Origin: Ifrita kowaldi
Taxonomy: Eukaryota > Chordata > Aves > Passeriformes > Cinclosomatidae
Assembly: GCA_013398055.1 (NCBI GenBank)
Contig: VZRS01012497.1
Coordinates: 48,740-112,739 of the forward strand
Direction of reading: 5' to 3'
DNA length: 64,000 bases
Positions within the stretch are counted from its first letter, which is position 1. Each line of letters starts with the position of its first letter. This document shows positions 18,892 to 30,250 of this stretch, in pieces. The translations under genes and the position numbers were made by a program. The notes beneath the pieces are model-generated. The model searched no databases. It had not been told where the DNA came from and saw only the letters and a program-made list of their open reading frames with translations.

Positions 18892-21800
18892 TTCATCCAC
18901 TTCAAGTGAGCTGAGGACATGGCGGGGGCGGGGGTAGGACTGCATTTTCCTTGTGTTCGTGGCATTTTGTTGTCCCCACAGCTCAGGTTTGTGGTTTAAG
19001 CAGCAGCCCAGCACTGCTGACACTGCTCCGAGCAGAAGAAATCCCCTCGCCAGCGCTGTCCCACATCCTCCTCCTCCCGCCCACCAGGCTGTGCCGAGGA
19101 CGCCTCCCCTTTTGGGGGGTGAGAGTTAAATGCAGAAAAGAAATGGTTGGGAATGGCTTGTGCAGGATCTGGGGAAACTGAGTCTCGTTCAGAGGCAAAA
19201 TCCCCTTCAGTGGGGTCTGGGAATGCCCCCGGCATCTCACAGAGGTCTTGGCCCCATCCTCCCTGAGAACCAAGTGTCATGACTGGAGTGAATTGGAATT
19301 TAGTGACCTTGCTGGAGGAAATTATTCAAAGCAGGATATATTTAGATTTCTTTTTATTTTTTTAGGTTTTTTATTCTCAGCCGTTTTTCTTTGCAGGCAG
19401 GTTTCACTTCTCTTTCTGAGCCTCTCTTTGTGTTTTCCTTTGCAAAAGGAAAAAAAAAAAAAATCCCTCAGTGCTCTGGGGAAGCAATTTTCTTCTCGCT
19501 GCCCCCTGCCACGAGCCCAACTGCACTGCAGAAATCCTGCTCATCTCTTGTCAAAGCTTGAATTGGATTAATTTTATGGATTTTAGAGGTGTTGGATGAG
19601 GTGGGAATCTCCTGCTCTCCCTGCCTTTTGAGGAAATCCTCTCCTGTTGCTTTGCCTTCCCCTGGATTTATCTCTGTGTTGTCGAGAGCATAACTCTGAA
19701 CCTCTTTGAACTCCAAAGGACAAGGGAAAAGTGTAAACCCAGCTATTAAAAAACCTCTTTCCCAGTGCTGCTCCATCTAAAATCCATCTGGAACAATAAA
19801 AGGAGCGGCTGTGCCAGCACTGTGATCCCTGAGCCATCACCCCAAAGTCCTGCTGGCCATGGAGCTCTGCCCTGTTTTCCCTGTTTTCCCTGTTTTCCCT
19901 GTTTTCCTTCTCTTCCAGTTGTCTCCTTTACAACCAGAGAAAAGCGATGCATCCCCAGCCCGGCCCTGAAACACAACATTCCCAGAAGGTGGATTTGTGA
20001 ATGGTTGGCTGCTCATGATGTGCCTCGGGGCCTTCATTTTCGGGATTTTTTTCCAGGCCAGCTGAGGGAGGAAGTTTGCAGGATGTTATCAGCATCCTGT
20101 TGCTGTGACCTGCTGAGCAATAGCATGGAAATGTCTCCCCTTCACCACACCCCGGTGGCAACCTTTTGGCTCCTGTCTGCTGGCCGTGTTCTGCAAGATT
20201 AATGTGTTTTTCCACACATCCATAGCTAAAAGGCAGGGATTTTTAGTTTTTCTTGGGTGTTTTGTAGAGTTTTCCCATTATCCAGGCATTTTTGGCAGTG
20301 TTTATAAAGTGTGTGAGTGACTTCTGGCACGGTGGAGTCGCCTCACCAGGGGACATCCAAAATGTGGTCAAGGCGTCTCATCTGCAAGAAGAGTGGAGAA
20401 GGGTTTTGGCTTTTGGGGTAGAGAGTCATTGGTTGGAGAGGACTGACAAAAAACCCCAACTGAAACCCCCCAAAAAACAATAAAAGGGAATAAAACTAAG
20501 AATGATGTCACCTTAATGAGGATAAAGGTTTGATTTTTAGCGCATGGAGGGGTTTCCCCCAGGGCAGTCAGTAATAAACATCCTGGATTCTCCATGTGCT
20601 GTGTTTCCACCACCAGCCACGATATTGGCCGTTATCCATGAAATTCCATGATCCCTGGCACTGGAATTAGCCAGGCAGAGCAGCTTTCCATGGGAAATGC
20701 TTTTGCTGCAATCGGATCCTTCTCAGGGAGTGCCTTTGTTTCACCAAATTATATCAAGAGAAGAATGTGAAAGAAACCAAGCTGAGCTTTCTCCTTTCAT
20801 ACTGATGTTCATGTAATTCCATAATTCTTTAATATCAGCAGAATATTTCAATCCCCCCAGAAGAAAACATTCCAATGGTTCCAAAAAGATCTATTTAGGC
20901 ATTCTTGTTCCAAGGGATAAAAAGAAGAGACAGTGAAGAGTGAAAACAAAATTCCAAAGCTCTTCTCAGATGTTTTTTGTTCTTTCCACATCCCATTCCC
21001 CAGCCCATCTCTTCCCATTGCTCTCCTTGGAGCATCAGCAGCAAAGGGATTGAGCCACAAGCTTGGTTCTCCTCCAGGAGCATCCCTTGGGAATGTCCAG
21101 CACCCAGGTTTGGACAGCCAGGGTTTGGAAAGGTGAGAGGAATTCGTTGTGTCCAAGTTTGACTCCACCCTCTCGTCCTCCCTCATCTGGTGCCCAGTTT
21201 GCGTGGGGTTTAATGGATGGAGGAAAATCAGGTCCCACTGTCCTGATTCACCCTGAATGGGATCCAAGGAGAGATGGTCCTCAAGTCTCCGAGCTGACTT
21301 TGGATTTGGGCTTTTTATCCTCTTTGTGTGCTCAGAGTGAGCTTGTGGGACTGAGCTGAGCTCTGGGTGGTGCCTGCATCAAGCTCTGCTGTGGTGGAGG
21401 CCAAGCAGAACAACTGGAGCTGCTCTTGGCCCCTGGAGTGGCCAACATCAGCTTTTATCATCCCAAGGATCCCTGGTGACTCTCCAGCTGCTTGCCCTGT
21501 GGTTGTGACATTGTTTGTCCAGAGCCTTTCCCATTCCTGGCAGAACAGGCTGGTGTTTGTTACGGGGAGAAAAAACTGCCTCCAGCAGGAATAATTCTGA
21601 TTTAAGGTCCTGGTCCTTTCTCAGGGCTCTTCAGGGAAAAGATAATTCTGACCCCATTTTATCCAGCCACCAATTTTTGCTCAGCTCGATGGCAAAGCCT
21701 TGGCTGGAGCTGCCAAGTAACGTCACCTCTGTCCCTTTGCCCCCCGCGCCTGGGGGCCAGTAAATCTGTAGGCAAACATTAGGCCTTCCTGAAAAGCCTG

Positions 21801-22565
21801 GCATTGCCGGGAGAAAATCAAAAGCTGGAGGGTTTTTATTATCTCTCTCCTTATTGTCTTCTTTTTTTTATTGCCTTTTGGAGTCACCCTGGAGAGCAAT
21901 CTCCATCCCACAGCGTGGCCCTGCCAGACTTCCTCTGCTGTCGCTGTGACCTAAGGAATGGAGGCCAAGCCCTCCCCTGCTCTGAGCATTAATGAATTTA
22001 GCTCCCTAAACTCCAGGGATCCCTTTTTCTGTGTGGTCCCGAGCTCCACTGGGACTCCCAGGGCTTTTTTCCCCACCAAAACCATCGCCCCAAAGTTGTG
22101 TTTGGGAGTGGAAAGGCTGCGGGTTCCCTGGATGGTGCCGCGGTGGGAAGTCTCTGAAACCCCCTGATAATTCCTGACTCCCAGGGCGGTCTGCACGGGG
22201 GAGAGGCTCGGAATCTGGCAGGAACCCGGAGAGATGCTTCTTGCAGGGAAACTATGTGCTCTGCTCGCTCATTAAGCACTTATCTCCTGCTCCTGCTCCG
22301 AAGGAGGACGGGGTTGGAGCGGAGGAGGCGCGGGACACACCAGGAGGCCGATTGCAACAGGCGCAGATCCTTTAGGAGAAGGTGGAAGCGAGACACCATT
22401 GCTGAGGTCACGGTGAGGTTTGTAGGGACTCCTTTTTGCCCTTATCGTTCCAAAGTATGCAGCCCACCTCTGCTTTCCTGGGAAATCGGGAGGTGGATAA
22501 AAACTGCTGCGGGAAATGTGCTGATATCGACTCCTCAGCTGGAGTCTGGCTTCATCCCCTTAATC
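18892..22565. other. Unique non-coding stretch
   Basis: About 3.7 kb without a recognised gene. It contains a short A-run near 19450-19463 and the 9-bp microsatellite at 19872-19907. Frames are short or composition-driven. Confidence 0.5.
19872..19907. repeat. 9-bp microsatellite (CTGTTTTCC)4
   Basis: Four perfect copies of CTGTTTTCC. Because 9 is a multiple of 3 the repeat stays in frame, giving a short glycine/lysine/glutamine run on the minus strand. There is no other sign of coding. Confidence 0.95.
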
Positions 22566-22828
22566 GCAGAATCATGGGATGGTTTGGGTTGGAAGAGATC
22601 TTCAAGCTGATCTTGCTCCCAATTTCCACATTCCTTCTCAATATCCCATCTAACCCTGCCCTGTGTCAGTGGGAAGCCATTTCCCCTTGTCCTGTCCCTC
22701 CAGGCCTTTTTCCAAATTCCCTCTCCAGCAATTTTGGAGCCCCTTTAGGCACTGGAAGGGGCTCCAAGGTCTTCCCAGGGCCTTCTCTTCCCCAGGCTGA
22801 ACGATCCCAATTCTCTCAGCCCTGCAGG
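22566..22828 (-). mobile_element. CR1: CR1 LINE fragment with upstream 3' region
   Basis: Complement of CR1: AGAATCATGGGATGGTTTGG at the tail, then CCATTTCCCCTTGTCCTGTC, CTCCAGCAATTTTGGAGCCC, CCTTTAGGCACTGGAAGG, GCCTTCTCTTCCCCAGGCTG, AACGATCCCAATTCTCTCAG. It belongs to a different CR1 subfamily from the GTGTCCCTGCCCATGG type seen at 18.7 and 53.7 kb. Confidence 0.9.
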
Positions 22829-24033
22829 TACTTGCTGCCTTATTCCAGCATTGCTGTTATCAGTGGGATTTTCCAGTAAAAAGTCACATTCCATCTTGCT
22901 TTTGGAGCTGCTGGACACCAGAGGGGACAGTGACAACTTCTAGGATACATCAAAACTTCCCAGGGTTTGATTTGGATGTGTCGTTTGGATTTTCCCCTTG
23001 GCAACAGAAGGAATTACTTAAGGAAAAAAGTCATTGCAATTTCCTCCTAATTTTTGCTTGTTCCAGGAAAAGAGGGGATTTTTCAGTCTGAGAGGGAGGA
23101 AGGAAAACCTGCCAGCCACAGATCAGTGCCTGGCAAAGAATTCCAAACCTGAGAAACTTGTGTTGGAGCAGCCCATATTTCCATAACTGGATTCCCAGCA
23201 TGGGATGAGCTTTCAGGATCTGACCTTTCTCTCCTGACAGCGACTAAATTCCACCTTCCTTCCCTACTTGTCTCCTCAGAGTGGCAACAACTCTGATATC
23301 AATCAATTTATTAATTAATTACACACTTCCACACCTCCTTCTACGGGTCCAAAACTGAGCTCGGATATTTCACTGAGAAACTTTTCCTGGGCAAAAATTA
23401 TTCACCTCGATTTTCTTTCTCTGTTTGCTCTGAGGCATGAGGCGTTGGATGAGCTTCCTCAAAACCTGAAAAAATTGTGATTAAAATGGGAATGCTCTGC
23501 TGAACTCTTCAGGCAACCTGTTTCTTACCCCTCCCTGTGGATGCTGGGTTTGGTGGGCTGTTTCCATGCATGAGGAGCTGTTTTCCTTGGATTTACCTTT
23601 CCGCTGGAATACAGCAGTCCTCTCTTCCCACACCAACGCTGCATCTGCAGCATGGTCGGACCTATGAGCTCATCAGCTGCTGGCTCATCCCAGTGCTCTG
23701 CAATCCTTTTATGTCACACAACATTCCCATCATAATTCCAAGGTCAACATTTCAGCTGACTCACTCCGGGCCGAACAGGGGATTTCCAGAAGCAAAAGCT
23801 GCGATGTGAATATTGCTTTTTGCTTTGGTTTTTTTTTATTATTTTTCCCCTCCTCTGTGTGTGTGAACCCACTGGAAAGTGGCTGGCCTGACTCTGCACA
23901 TCCCGGCAGGGCTCGGCTGAGATCATCCCGGCTTCCTCCTGATCCTTCTGGGAAAGGTTAGAGGAGGTCCAGGCTCCTCATGGATGTACAGGGGCTCTTC
24001 CTGCACCATGGTAAGGGGAATGGGTGCAGCTAA
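22829..24033. other. Unique non-coding stretch
   Basis: No gene or repeat recognised. Short A/T-rich runs occur near 23290-23320 (AATTAATTA motifs). Confidence 0.5.
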
Positions 24034-24253
24034 ATCATAAAACCATGGAATGGGTTGGGTTGGATGGGACCTTAAAGCTCATCCAGCTCCATGGGCAAGG
24101 ACACCTTCCACTATCCCAGGTTGCTCCAAGCTCCATCCAGCCTGGCCTTGGGCACTGCCAGGGATAAGGCAGCCACAGCCTCTCTGGGAATCCCTGTCAG
24201 GGCCTCCTCACCCTCGCAGGGAAGGATTCCTTCCCATTATCTAATTTAAATGG
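24034..24253 (-). mobile_element. CR1: CR1 LINE 3'-end fragment
   Basis: Complement of the CR1 tail: CCATGGAATGGGTTGGG, GGGACCTTAAAGCTCATCC, CCATGGGCAAGGACACCTTC, CCCAGGTTGCTCCAAG, CCTCACCCTCGCAGGGAAGG, then ATTATCTAATTTAAAT. About 220 bp. Confidence 0.93.
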
Positions 24254-26945
24254 AGCTTAAAAACCAAAATATATATATTTTTAAGTATTTTTAGACGAGT
24301 CTTGAAGTTGGGTCTTTGAGGCAAACAGCAAGTGAAGTATCTACTGAAATATCCACGTGTTGATCCAGTCTGGGATCAGCAGGGCAGGACCCTGGCGGAA
24401 AAACAAAGGGATTCCCTGTTAAACCTGGTCCATGCTGGCCTTGACTCTTCCTTTAGGAATCATCCAAGACAGGGTTTCATGCATGTCTCATGCTGTCAGG
24501 AGTGGTTATGGTCACATCCCGTTTTTATTTGCCTTTGCACATCTCCTCCCAAACCTAGAAATGTTCTTTTTACCTATGAAAAAATATTTAAAAAATCCAG
24601 ATTTTCTCCCCAAAACTGAACACTGCAATACCTACCTTGAATTCCCAAGGTGCAGCATCACACCCTGGCTACAAAGAGCCTTTTCCATCATCCTGGGGGC
24701 TGGAGTGGAGTCAGCACTTGGAAAACTCTCCAGGTGGGGGGTTATTCCCCGGGCTGACCGGTGCCCCCTCGGACGCTGCAGGGAGCTGACGGAGCAGTAA
24801 GAGGGGACAGGAAAACAACATTCAGCTGTGACATTTGCTGCTTGCGTGCAGCCGCAGGCAGGAACTGCTTCCTCTGTTTCCAGGCTTTTAGGGAAAGGGG
24901 AGCTCCACGGAGTTGCTAAATTGGAATGGAGTGAAAAAAAAATCTTGCTGCGAACAACGGAATGTTTGGCTATTTTTTTCTTTCTTTCTTTTTTTTTTTT
25001 TGGAAGATGAAAACACAAAACCTTGGAGTGATTTACATGGGAAAGGGGAGCCGGAAACAATTTTAGAGGCTGTTTTCCAAAATTGATGAATAACAGAAGA
25101 TACAATGGATAAAGCAAATGGCCCAAATTTCCTGCTCTTTTAAGCCGCTGAATAGATACTGAAAACAAGGGTGCCCTGTTTTTCTCCTGATGGAGCTGCC
25201 AGAGAGGGATTTTTCCTGGGTTATTTTGGTTCTGGAGGCAGGAGCAAGGTGGGTGCTGGGGGTCCCCAGGACCGTGGATGCTCAGAGGAGCAGGATGCAT
25301 GGGAATTCCAGAGGTGGGGAAGAGCAGAGTGGGCCAGAATAATTTTGAATAATTTCTGGCAAATAATGCTGCGTGAGTCATGAGGAGGGGTCTGAAACTT
25401 CCTTTTGGATTTTTTAAAAAATTATTTCTCATTTGATTTCCCCTTTGCCTGAGGCTTTTTTCCTCCAGAGCCAAGTGCTTTTCCCTCCTGACCCTTGCCC
25501 CTCACCCACTGGATGAGGACACAGGTTTGGCTCCGAAAAAAATCCCAAGTTGGAAGCTTTTATTCCTATTTTCAAAAGCCTTTGATGCTTTCAGAGAATA
25601 TTTTTGTTTTGCTTTGGGGAAAAAAGCCTTGGATGAGATCCCTGCAAAGCTCTTGTCTTCCTCTGCTTCACCAAGATCCGGGAGCTCCAGCCCTTGTCTG
25701 GGACACCACAAAGGATGTCCATGTGTTTAATCTCTTCTCAGTGGTAGAAAAATCCAGGGAAACTTCCAGCAAAGGCTCTTTGCTGTGTCCTCTTTCCACC
25801 CCACGTGCACAAGGTCATGGTGCAGTGAGGGGATTTTGGTTAAATGGACAAACAACAACTTTTTCTGGTGGCTTTGCAATTGAACTGTTGGGGTTTAGCT
25901 GGGGTGGAAAAGGCTGAGGTTCCAGGGCACGGTGAAAACCAGGAGTTACCACTCTGGAGACCTGGAGAAGATCTCTCCAGCCTGTCCAAACTGGTGCATG
26001 GACATCACTGGAAAATCTCTAGATTTTGGACCTGGCTAAGAGGTTTCCATCAACTGCTGTGGGGAAACATTTCCTCTGAGCAGATATTTTCTGCTTTCAA
26101 AGCAATTTTATGTTGGAAACCTGAGGAGTATCCTGGAAACTCCTGAGCTGGTGGCTTCCATGGGTGCATCTCCCCATGATCGTGCCTTCTGGGTCCTGCA
26201 GTGCCCTGTGAAACGAGGCTTCTCCAGGCTGCTTTAGCCCTTGAATGTGCTTGAAATCCTGAGTCTCTATCCCTGTTCTTTTTCCCATCTCTCCAACATC
26301 TCTTCCTCCCCAAAATCTGGGAACTCCACCAGGCAGTTGCACCCAATTAATCAAACAAAAGTAACCACAGACAGCAAACTGAGCTGTTAATTGCACTCAA
26401 AAACTTGTTTTTCACTGCTGGGTCAAGTGATCACCCCTCCCCAAACCCTCCTGCTCCTCAGGCTCCCGGGTTGGACAGAACACACATTAGAAAATGCAAA
26501 GCCACAATTCCAAAATCCCTTTCTTGGGTTGTTTCCCATGTTAACCAAAGCCCAATAAATCACGTCGTGTATTTATGGCCTCTGTGAGCAAATTGTCATT
26601 CAAAGGCCACTTGGAGCCTTCAAGCCCGAGTGAGTTATTGTGGATGTGATACACACCTCTTCCTTAGCAGCACATTCAGATGTCAGGGCCCTGAGGAGCA
26701 CTTTCCTCCCTCAGGCTCATTCAGGCCTCAGAGGAAAAGGGATTCAAACCACTCTGGTATTTTTAACCGATTCTTTCCCACTGGTGGGGGCAGACTCAGA
26801 AGTTTTGCTGAGCCATCAGCCCTGTAGGTCATCTGGTCTGTGATTCCACATGAATTGAAGGAAGGTCCTGGATGCTGAGCCTCTGGAAAGACACGGGGAA
26901 GTTATTTGATGGGATGAAGCCAGTGAGAACTCGCTGGTCCTTGCA
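24254..26945. other. Unique stretch with the longest non-repeat open frame
   Basis: A minus-strand frame at 24632-25474 is open for 280 codons. It crosses a T-rich tract that yields a lysine-rich run, has no domain, no signal peptide and no family I recognise. The plus strand here is G/A-rich, which lowers minus-strand stop frequency. I regard it as non-coding. Nothing else in the stretch is recognisable. Confidence 0.5.
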
Positions 26946-26990
26946 GAGAATCATGGAATGGTTTGGGTTGGAAGGGACATTAAAGATCAC
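26946..26990 (-). mobile_element. CR1: CR1 3'-tail fragment
   Basis: AGAATCATGGAATGGTTTGG, then GTTGGAAGGGACATTAAAGA and TCACATTGTTG is the complement of the CR1 terminus. Only about 45 bp are recognisable. Confidence 0.82.
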
Positions 26991-27332
26991 ATTGTTGCAA
27001 AAGTCGACCCCAAACAGGGCTCAAACCTTGATCATCTCCTGGCCTTCCCACAGGACACCCACCAACAGCAGTGGTGGTGGTGAGGTGAAGGTGAGGCGAG
27101 ATGTGAACAACTGGTCAGTGCTTGGGGGAAGGAGGAGATAGAAATGAGTCCTCCCCAGGAAATGCCCTCTGGAGGAGTGAGGAGAGCAGTGAAGGTGTGA
27201 AGAAAATCTGTGGTGAGGTTGGCATGGTGTTTTTGGGGTCTCTGTGACAGCTTCGGTCTCGGTGCTTGCGGCTCCACGTGATCCTGAAATCCACACTGCT
27301 CCACATCAGCCCTGCTCAGTGCTGCGAGAGGG
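26991..27332. other. Unique non-coding stretch
   Basis: Short unique spacer between two CR1 fragments of opposite orientation. Three overlapping minus frames here are about 60 to 90 codons and have no known domain. Confidence 0.4.
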
Positions 27333-27522
27333 TCAGGATGGACATCAGGAGGAATTCCTTCCCAGAAAGGGGGATTCTGGAAGGGTCTTCTCAGGGTGAG
27401 TCCCCATCCTTGGAGGGATCCAAGAAATGACTGGATGTGTCAAGGTGGGGATTGGTCACAGTTTGGAGTGGATGATTTTGGAGCTTTTTTCCAACCTAAA
27501 CGATCCTGGGATCCTTTGATTC
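27333..27522 (+). mobile_element. CR1: CR1 fragment, TGGACATCAGGAGGAA type
   Basis: Order: GGATGGACATCAGGAGGAAT, TCCTTCCCAGAAAGGG, CTTGGAGGGATCCAAGAAATG, ACTGGATGTG, GATGATTTTGGAGC, TTTTTTCCAACCTAAACGAT. This matches an older CR1 subfamily with diverged internal segments. Confidence 0.82.
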
Positions 27523-30065
27523 CAAGTGGGATGTGTCCATGTAGATGCTTTTGGCCTTGGCAGGGCTGAAGTGGCTTACATTGAGAGATAATTATTGATG
27601 AGGTTTTTAGCTCTGGAGCAAATTTGACAGTCCCAGGGAAACCCAGTCTGTATTTTCCCCTGAACTTTTCGGGGTGTGTGGAAACTGGTGCCTGGGACTG
27701 CCACACAAACCCCACAATCCCTCATTTACCACGAGCCATTCCAGGAAGTGAACTCAAGCGTGAGAGATGGAAGAAGGCTGCCTCACATCTGGGATTTACG
27801 AGGAGCAGTGATGTCAGGGTGAATTCCTTGTGTTGTACAAGCCCCCAGGGAGGATGTCCTTAACACGGGGCTGACGTGGACACACTATCCTGAACCATGA
27901 GGGGCTAAGAACTAATTATAGACTAATTAATGTCATTTGCAGAGCTCAGCGTGGGCTGCACACCCAGGGAAGTCTTTGTTCCATGGGTTGCTGAGCAGAT
28001 GGAGACCAGTCCTGGCCCCACGCTCAGGATGCCCAGGAGTTTTGTGTGTGCCAAGGACAAAGGCTGGCAGGGGATGAAAGGACTCCAGGGCTCATTTACT
28101 GCTCACATGACGTCGGCGAGGATGGAGGCTGCGGTCATCAGATGGGATGGACACAATGGACACAACCCTCTGGATTGCTCTTCCAGTCCTAGGTGCGATT
28201 CAGATTTTGGGACAGAGGTGCATTTACCCGTGATGGGCTTTGAATATTCATGGGATCTTCCATGGATGATGAACATTTTGGTCACCTGCAGTGAGTTCCT
28301 GTGAAGAGTCACTGGTAATCAGACCACCAGGATCGTCCTGAGGATCTGCTGGGAAGGGGGAGGGAAAGTGAGGAGGCAGCTGGCTGAGGAAGCCCCTCCG
28401 TAAGCATTTTCCTGCCCTGGGATGACCAACGTACATCCTGAGCAGAGGGTACCGCATTGTGCGCCCCGTGCTCTGCCCATCCTGCCAGGAACAATGAGGA
28501 GGCTCTGGAAAACAAGGAAAGGCATTCTCAGGGTTGTGGCAGAGAAAAGCAGGGGGCACTGGGGGAGGTGACACAGGAGGAGCAGCGATGTGCCTTGGCT
28601 GTGTAAGCTCAGGTGGCCTGAACATCCCAAATTTATCAACTGCCGTGGTCCACGCAACTGGGGAGACAAGAAATCAAGGCCATGAGGTGAAATTCATCCC
28701 CAAACCACCTCCCAGGGGCTGGTTAAAGCTTTTCCCACTGCTCTGTAAGATCCTGCTTGGGAGTGGGGAATGCTGGTGGCATCTCCTTGTTGTTCCCTGC
28801 TGGAATCCCAGAGCCTGTGGAATGTGGGGGCCAGGTAAAAGCTGGCTGCCCAAGCCCAGGGCTGAAGACAGAGGTGGCAGCTCTGCCAAGCCTCTTTCCT
28901 TACTGAATCCTCCCTCCTGCCTGGCCTTTCTGCTCTGAAAATTCCCTTTTCTTCCCTTTGCCTCTCTGGAGTCAAATGGTTTTGTGCCCTTGCCCTGACA
29001 GAGGCTGAATTTCCCATCATTGGAAGTTCTTCGAAGCAGGAGGCATTTTGGGGTCTTTCAGGAGCACAGGATGGTTCTGTGAGGTTCACACGCTGTGCAA
29101 GTGAGGGCTGAGGTTTCTCATGGACTTCTTCCACACAAGGAATTTTTTCCACCAGAGTGGTTTGGATTTCAAGCTTTCCAGCAGCTGGGGCTGCAGTTAC
29201 TGCAATAAAAATTCGCATCTGGCTGCAAATTATAAAACTATAATCCAAAGGAAGATGGAAATGCAAAAGGTTTGGATTTTTCCCCAAAACCAAGTGTGGA
29301 CAGCATTTTACCGGTCAAATAGCCTCAATATTATAATAATAGATAATATCAAAATTATTAATACTATAATTAACTAAAATATAATATAGAATTAACTAGA
29401 TGTAATAATTATATATAATAATAATATATAATATCCAGATTAATCCTGTGATTCAGTTTTTCTGTCCCAGCTCAGCCCTGCCAGAGGAAAGACACCCATG
29501 TCAGGTCGGATGGAGTTGGAGATGGAAAAGCTGTATCCCTTTTATCATGGGGCATCCCACCCTCCACATCCCAGCATCCACGGCCTCGGCAGAGGGAGCT
29601 TGTCCTCTGTGCTTCAGCAATCCCTAAATCCCATCAGGGCTGACAGGGAGAATTTGCAAGGATAGCATCAATTTTTGCTGTCGTTGCCAATTAGTCTTTA
29701 GAGCTGGTGCCGGCATTCCCGGCTTCCGGCAATTCCCCGGCAGCCTGAACACTTAATGCCTTCCTTGGCTGCCTGTGGGAGGGATTGATTAATCTGGGAT
29801 GGGGTTTCCACGGGGCTCTGGTGGTGTTTGCTCCGTGTGTTGCAAACCCTTCATGTACCTGTGAGTTTTTGGGGAGGAGCTTTCATCTGGGGCTTCCTTT
29901 TCTGCCTTAAAAATCCGAGCTGCTCCAGGCAGCGGAAGGAATTGGGGATTCATTTTCACGTGCAGATGTGAAATTCAAAGCAGCTGAGGTCTGCAAGATC
30001 AGCTTCTCCACGTGGGTCTCCTGAGCTTGGAGAGGGTGATGCTGCAAACCATGAACGTGGTTTGA
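27523..30065. other. Unique stretch with AT-rich island
   Basis: About 2.5 kb, no gene recognised. Overlapping frames at 28248-29293 on the minus strand have no domain. The AT-rich island at 29327-29434 is listed separately. Confidence 0.5.
29327..29434. repeat. AT-rich low-complexity island
   Basis: About 110 bp of mostly A and T with recurring TATAATA, AATTAACTA and ATATATAATA words, in otherwise roughly 48% G+C DNA. It is easily melted and could be a matrix-attachment or fragile segment, or the decayed end of a microsatellite. Confidence 0.9.
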
Positions 30066-30250
30066 ATGAGAACCATGGAATGGTTTGGGTTGGAAGGGAC
30101 CTTAAAGCTCATCCAGTTCCATGGGCAGGGACACCTTCTGCTATCCCAGGTTGCTCCAAGTTGCATCCAACCTTGTCCTTGGGCACTGCCAGGGACCCAG
30201 GGGCAGCCACAGCTCCTCTGGGCACCCTGTGCCAGGGCCTCCCCAAGGTT
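30066..30250 (-). mobile_element. CR1: CR1 LINE 3'-end fragment
   Basis: Complement of the CR1 tail: CCATGGAATGGTTTGGGTTG, GGACCTTAAAGCTCATCCAG, CCATGGGCAGGGACACCTTC, CCCAGGTTGCTCCAAG, CCTCTGGGCACCCTGTGCC. About 185 bp, close to the copies at 24.0 kb and (complement) 53.7 kb. Confidence 0.93.

Noticed and set aside
26735..26755. Possible tRNA B box on the minus strand (GGTTTGAATCC)
   Set aside because: It deviates from the B-box consensus, and no A box, acceptor stem or anticodon arm can be folded upstream.
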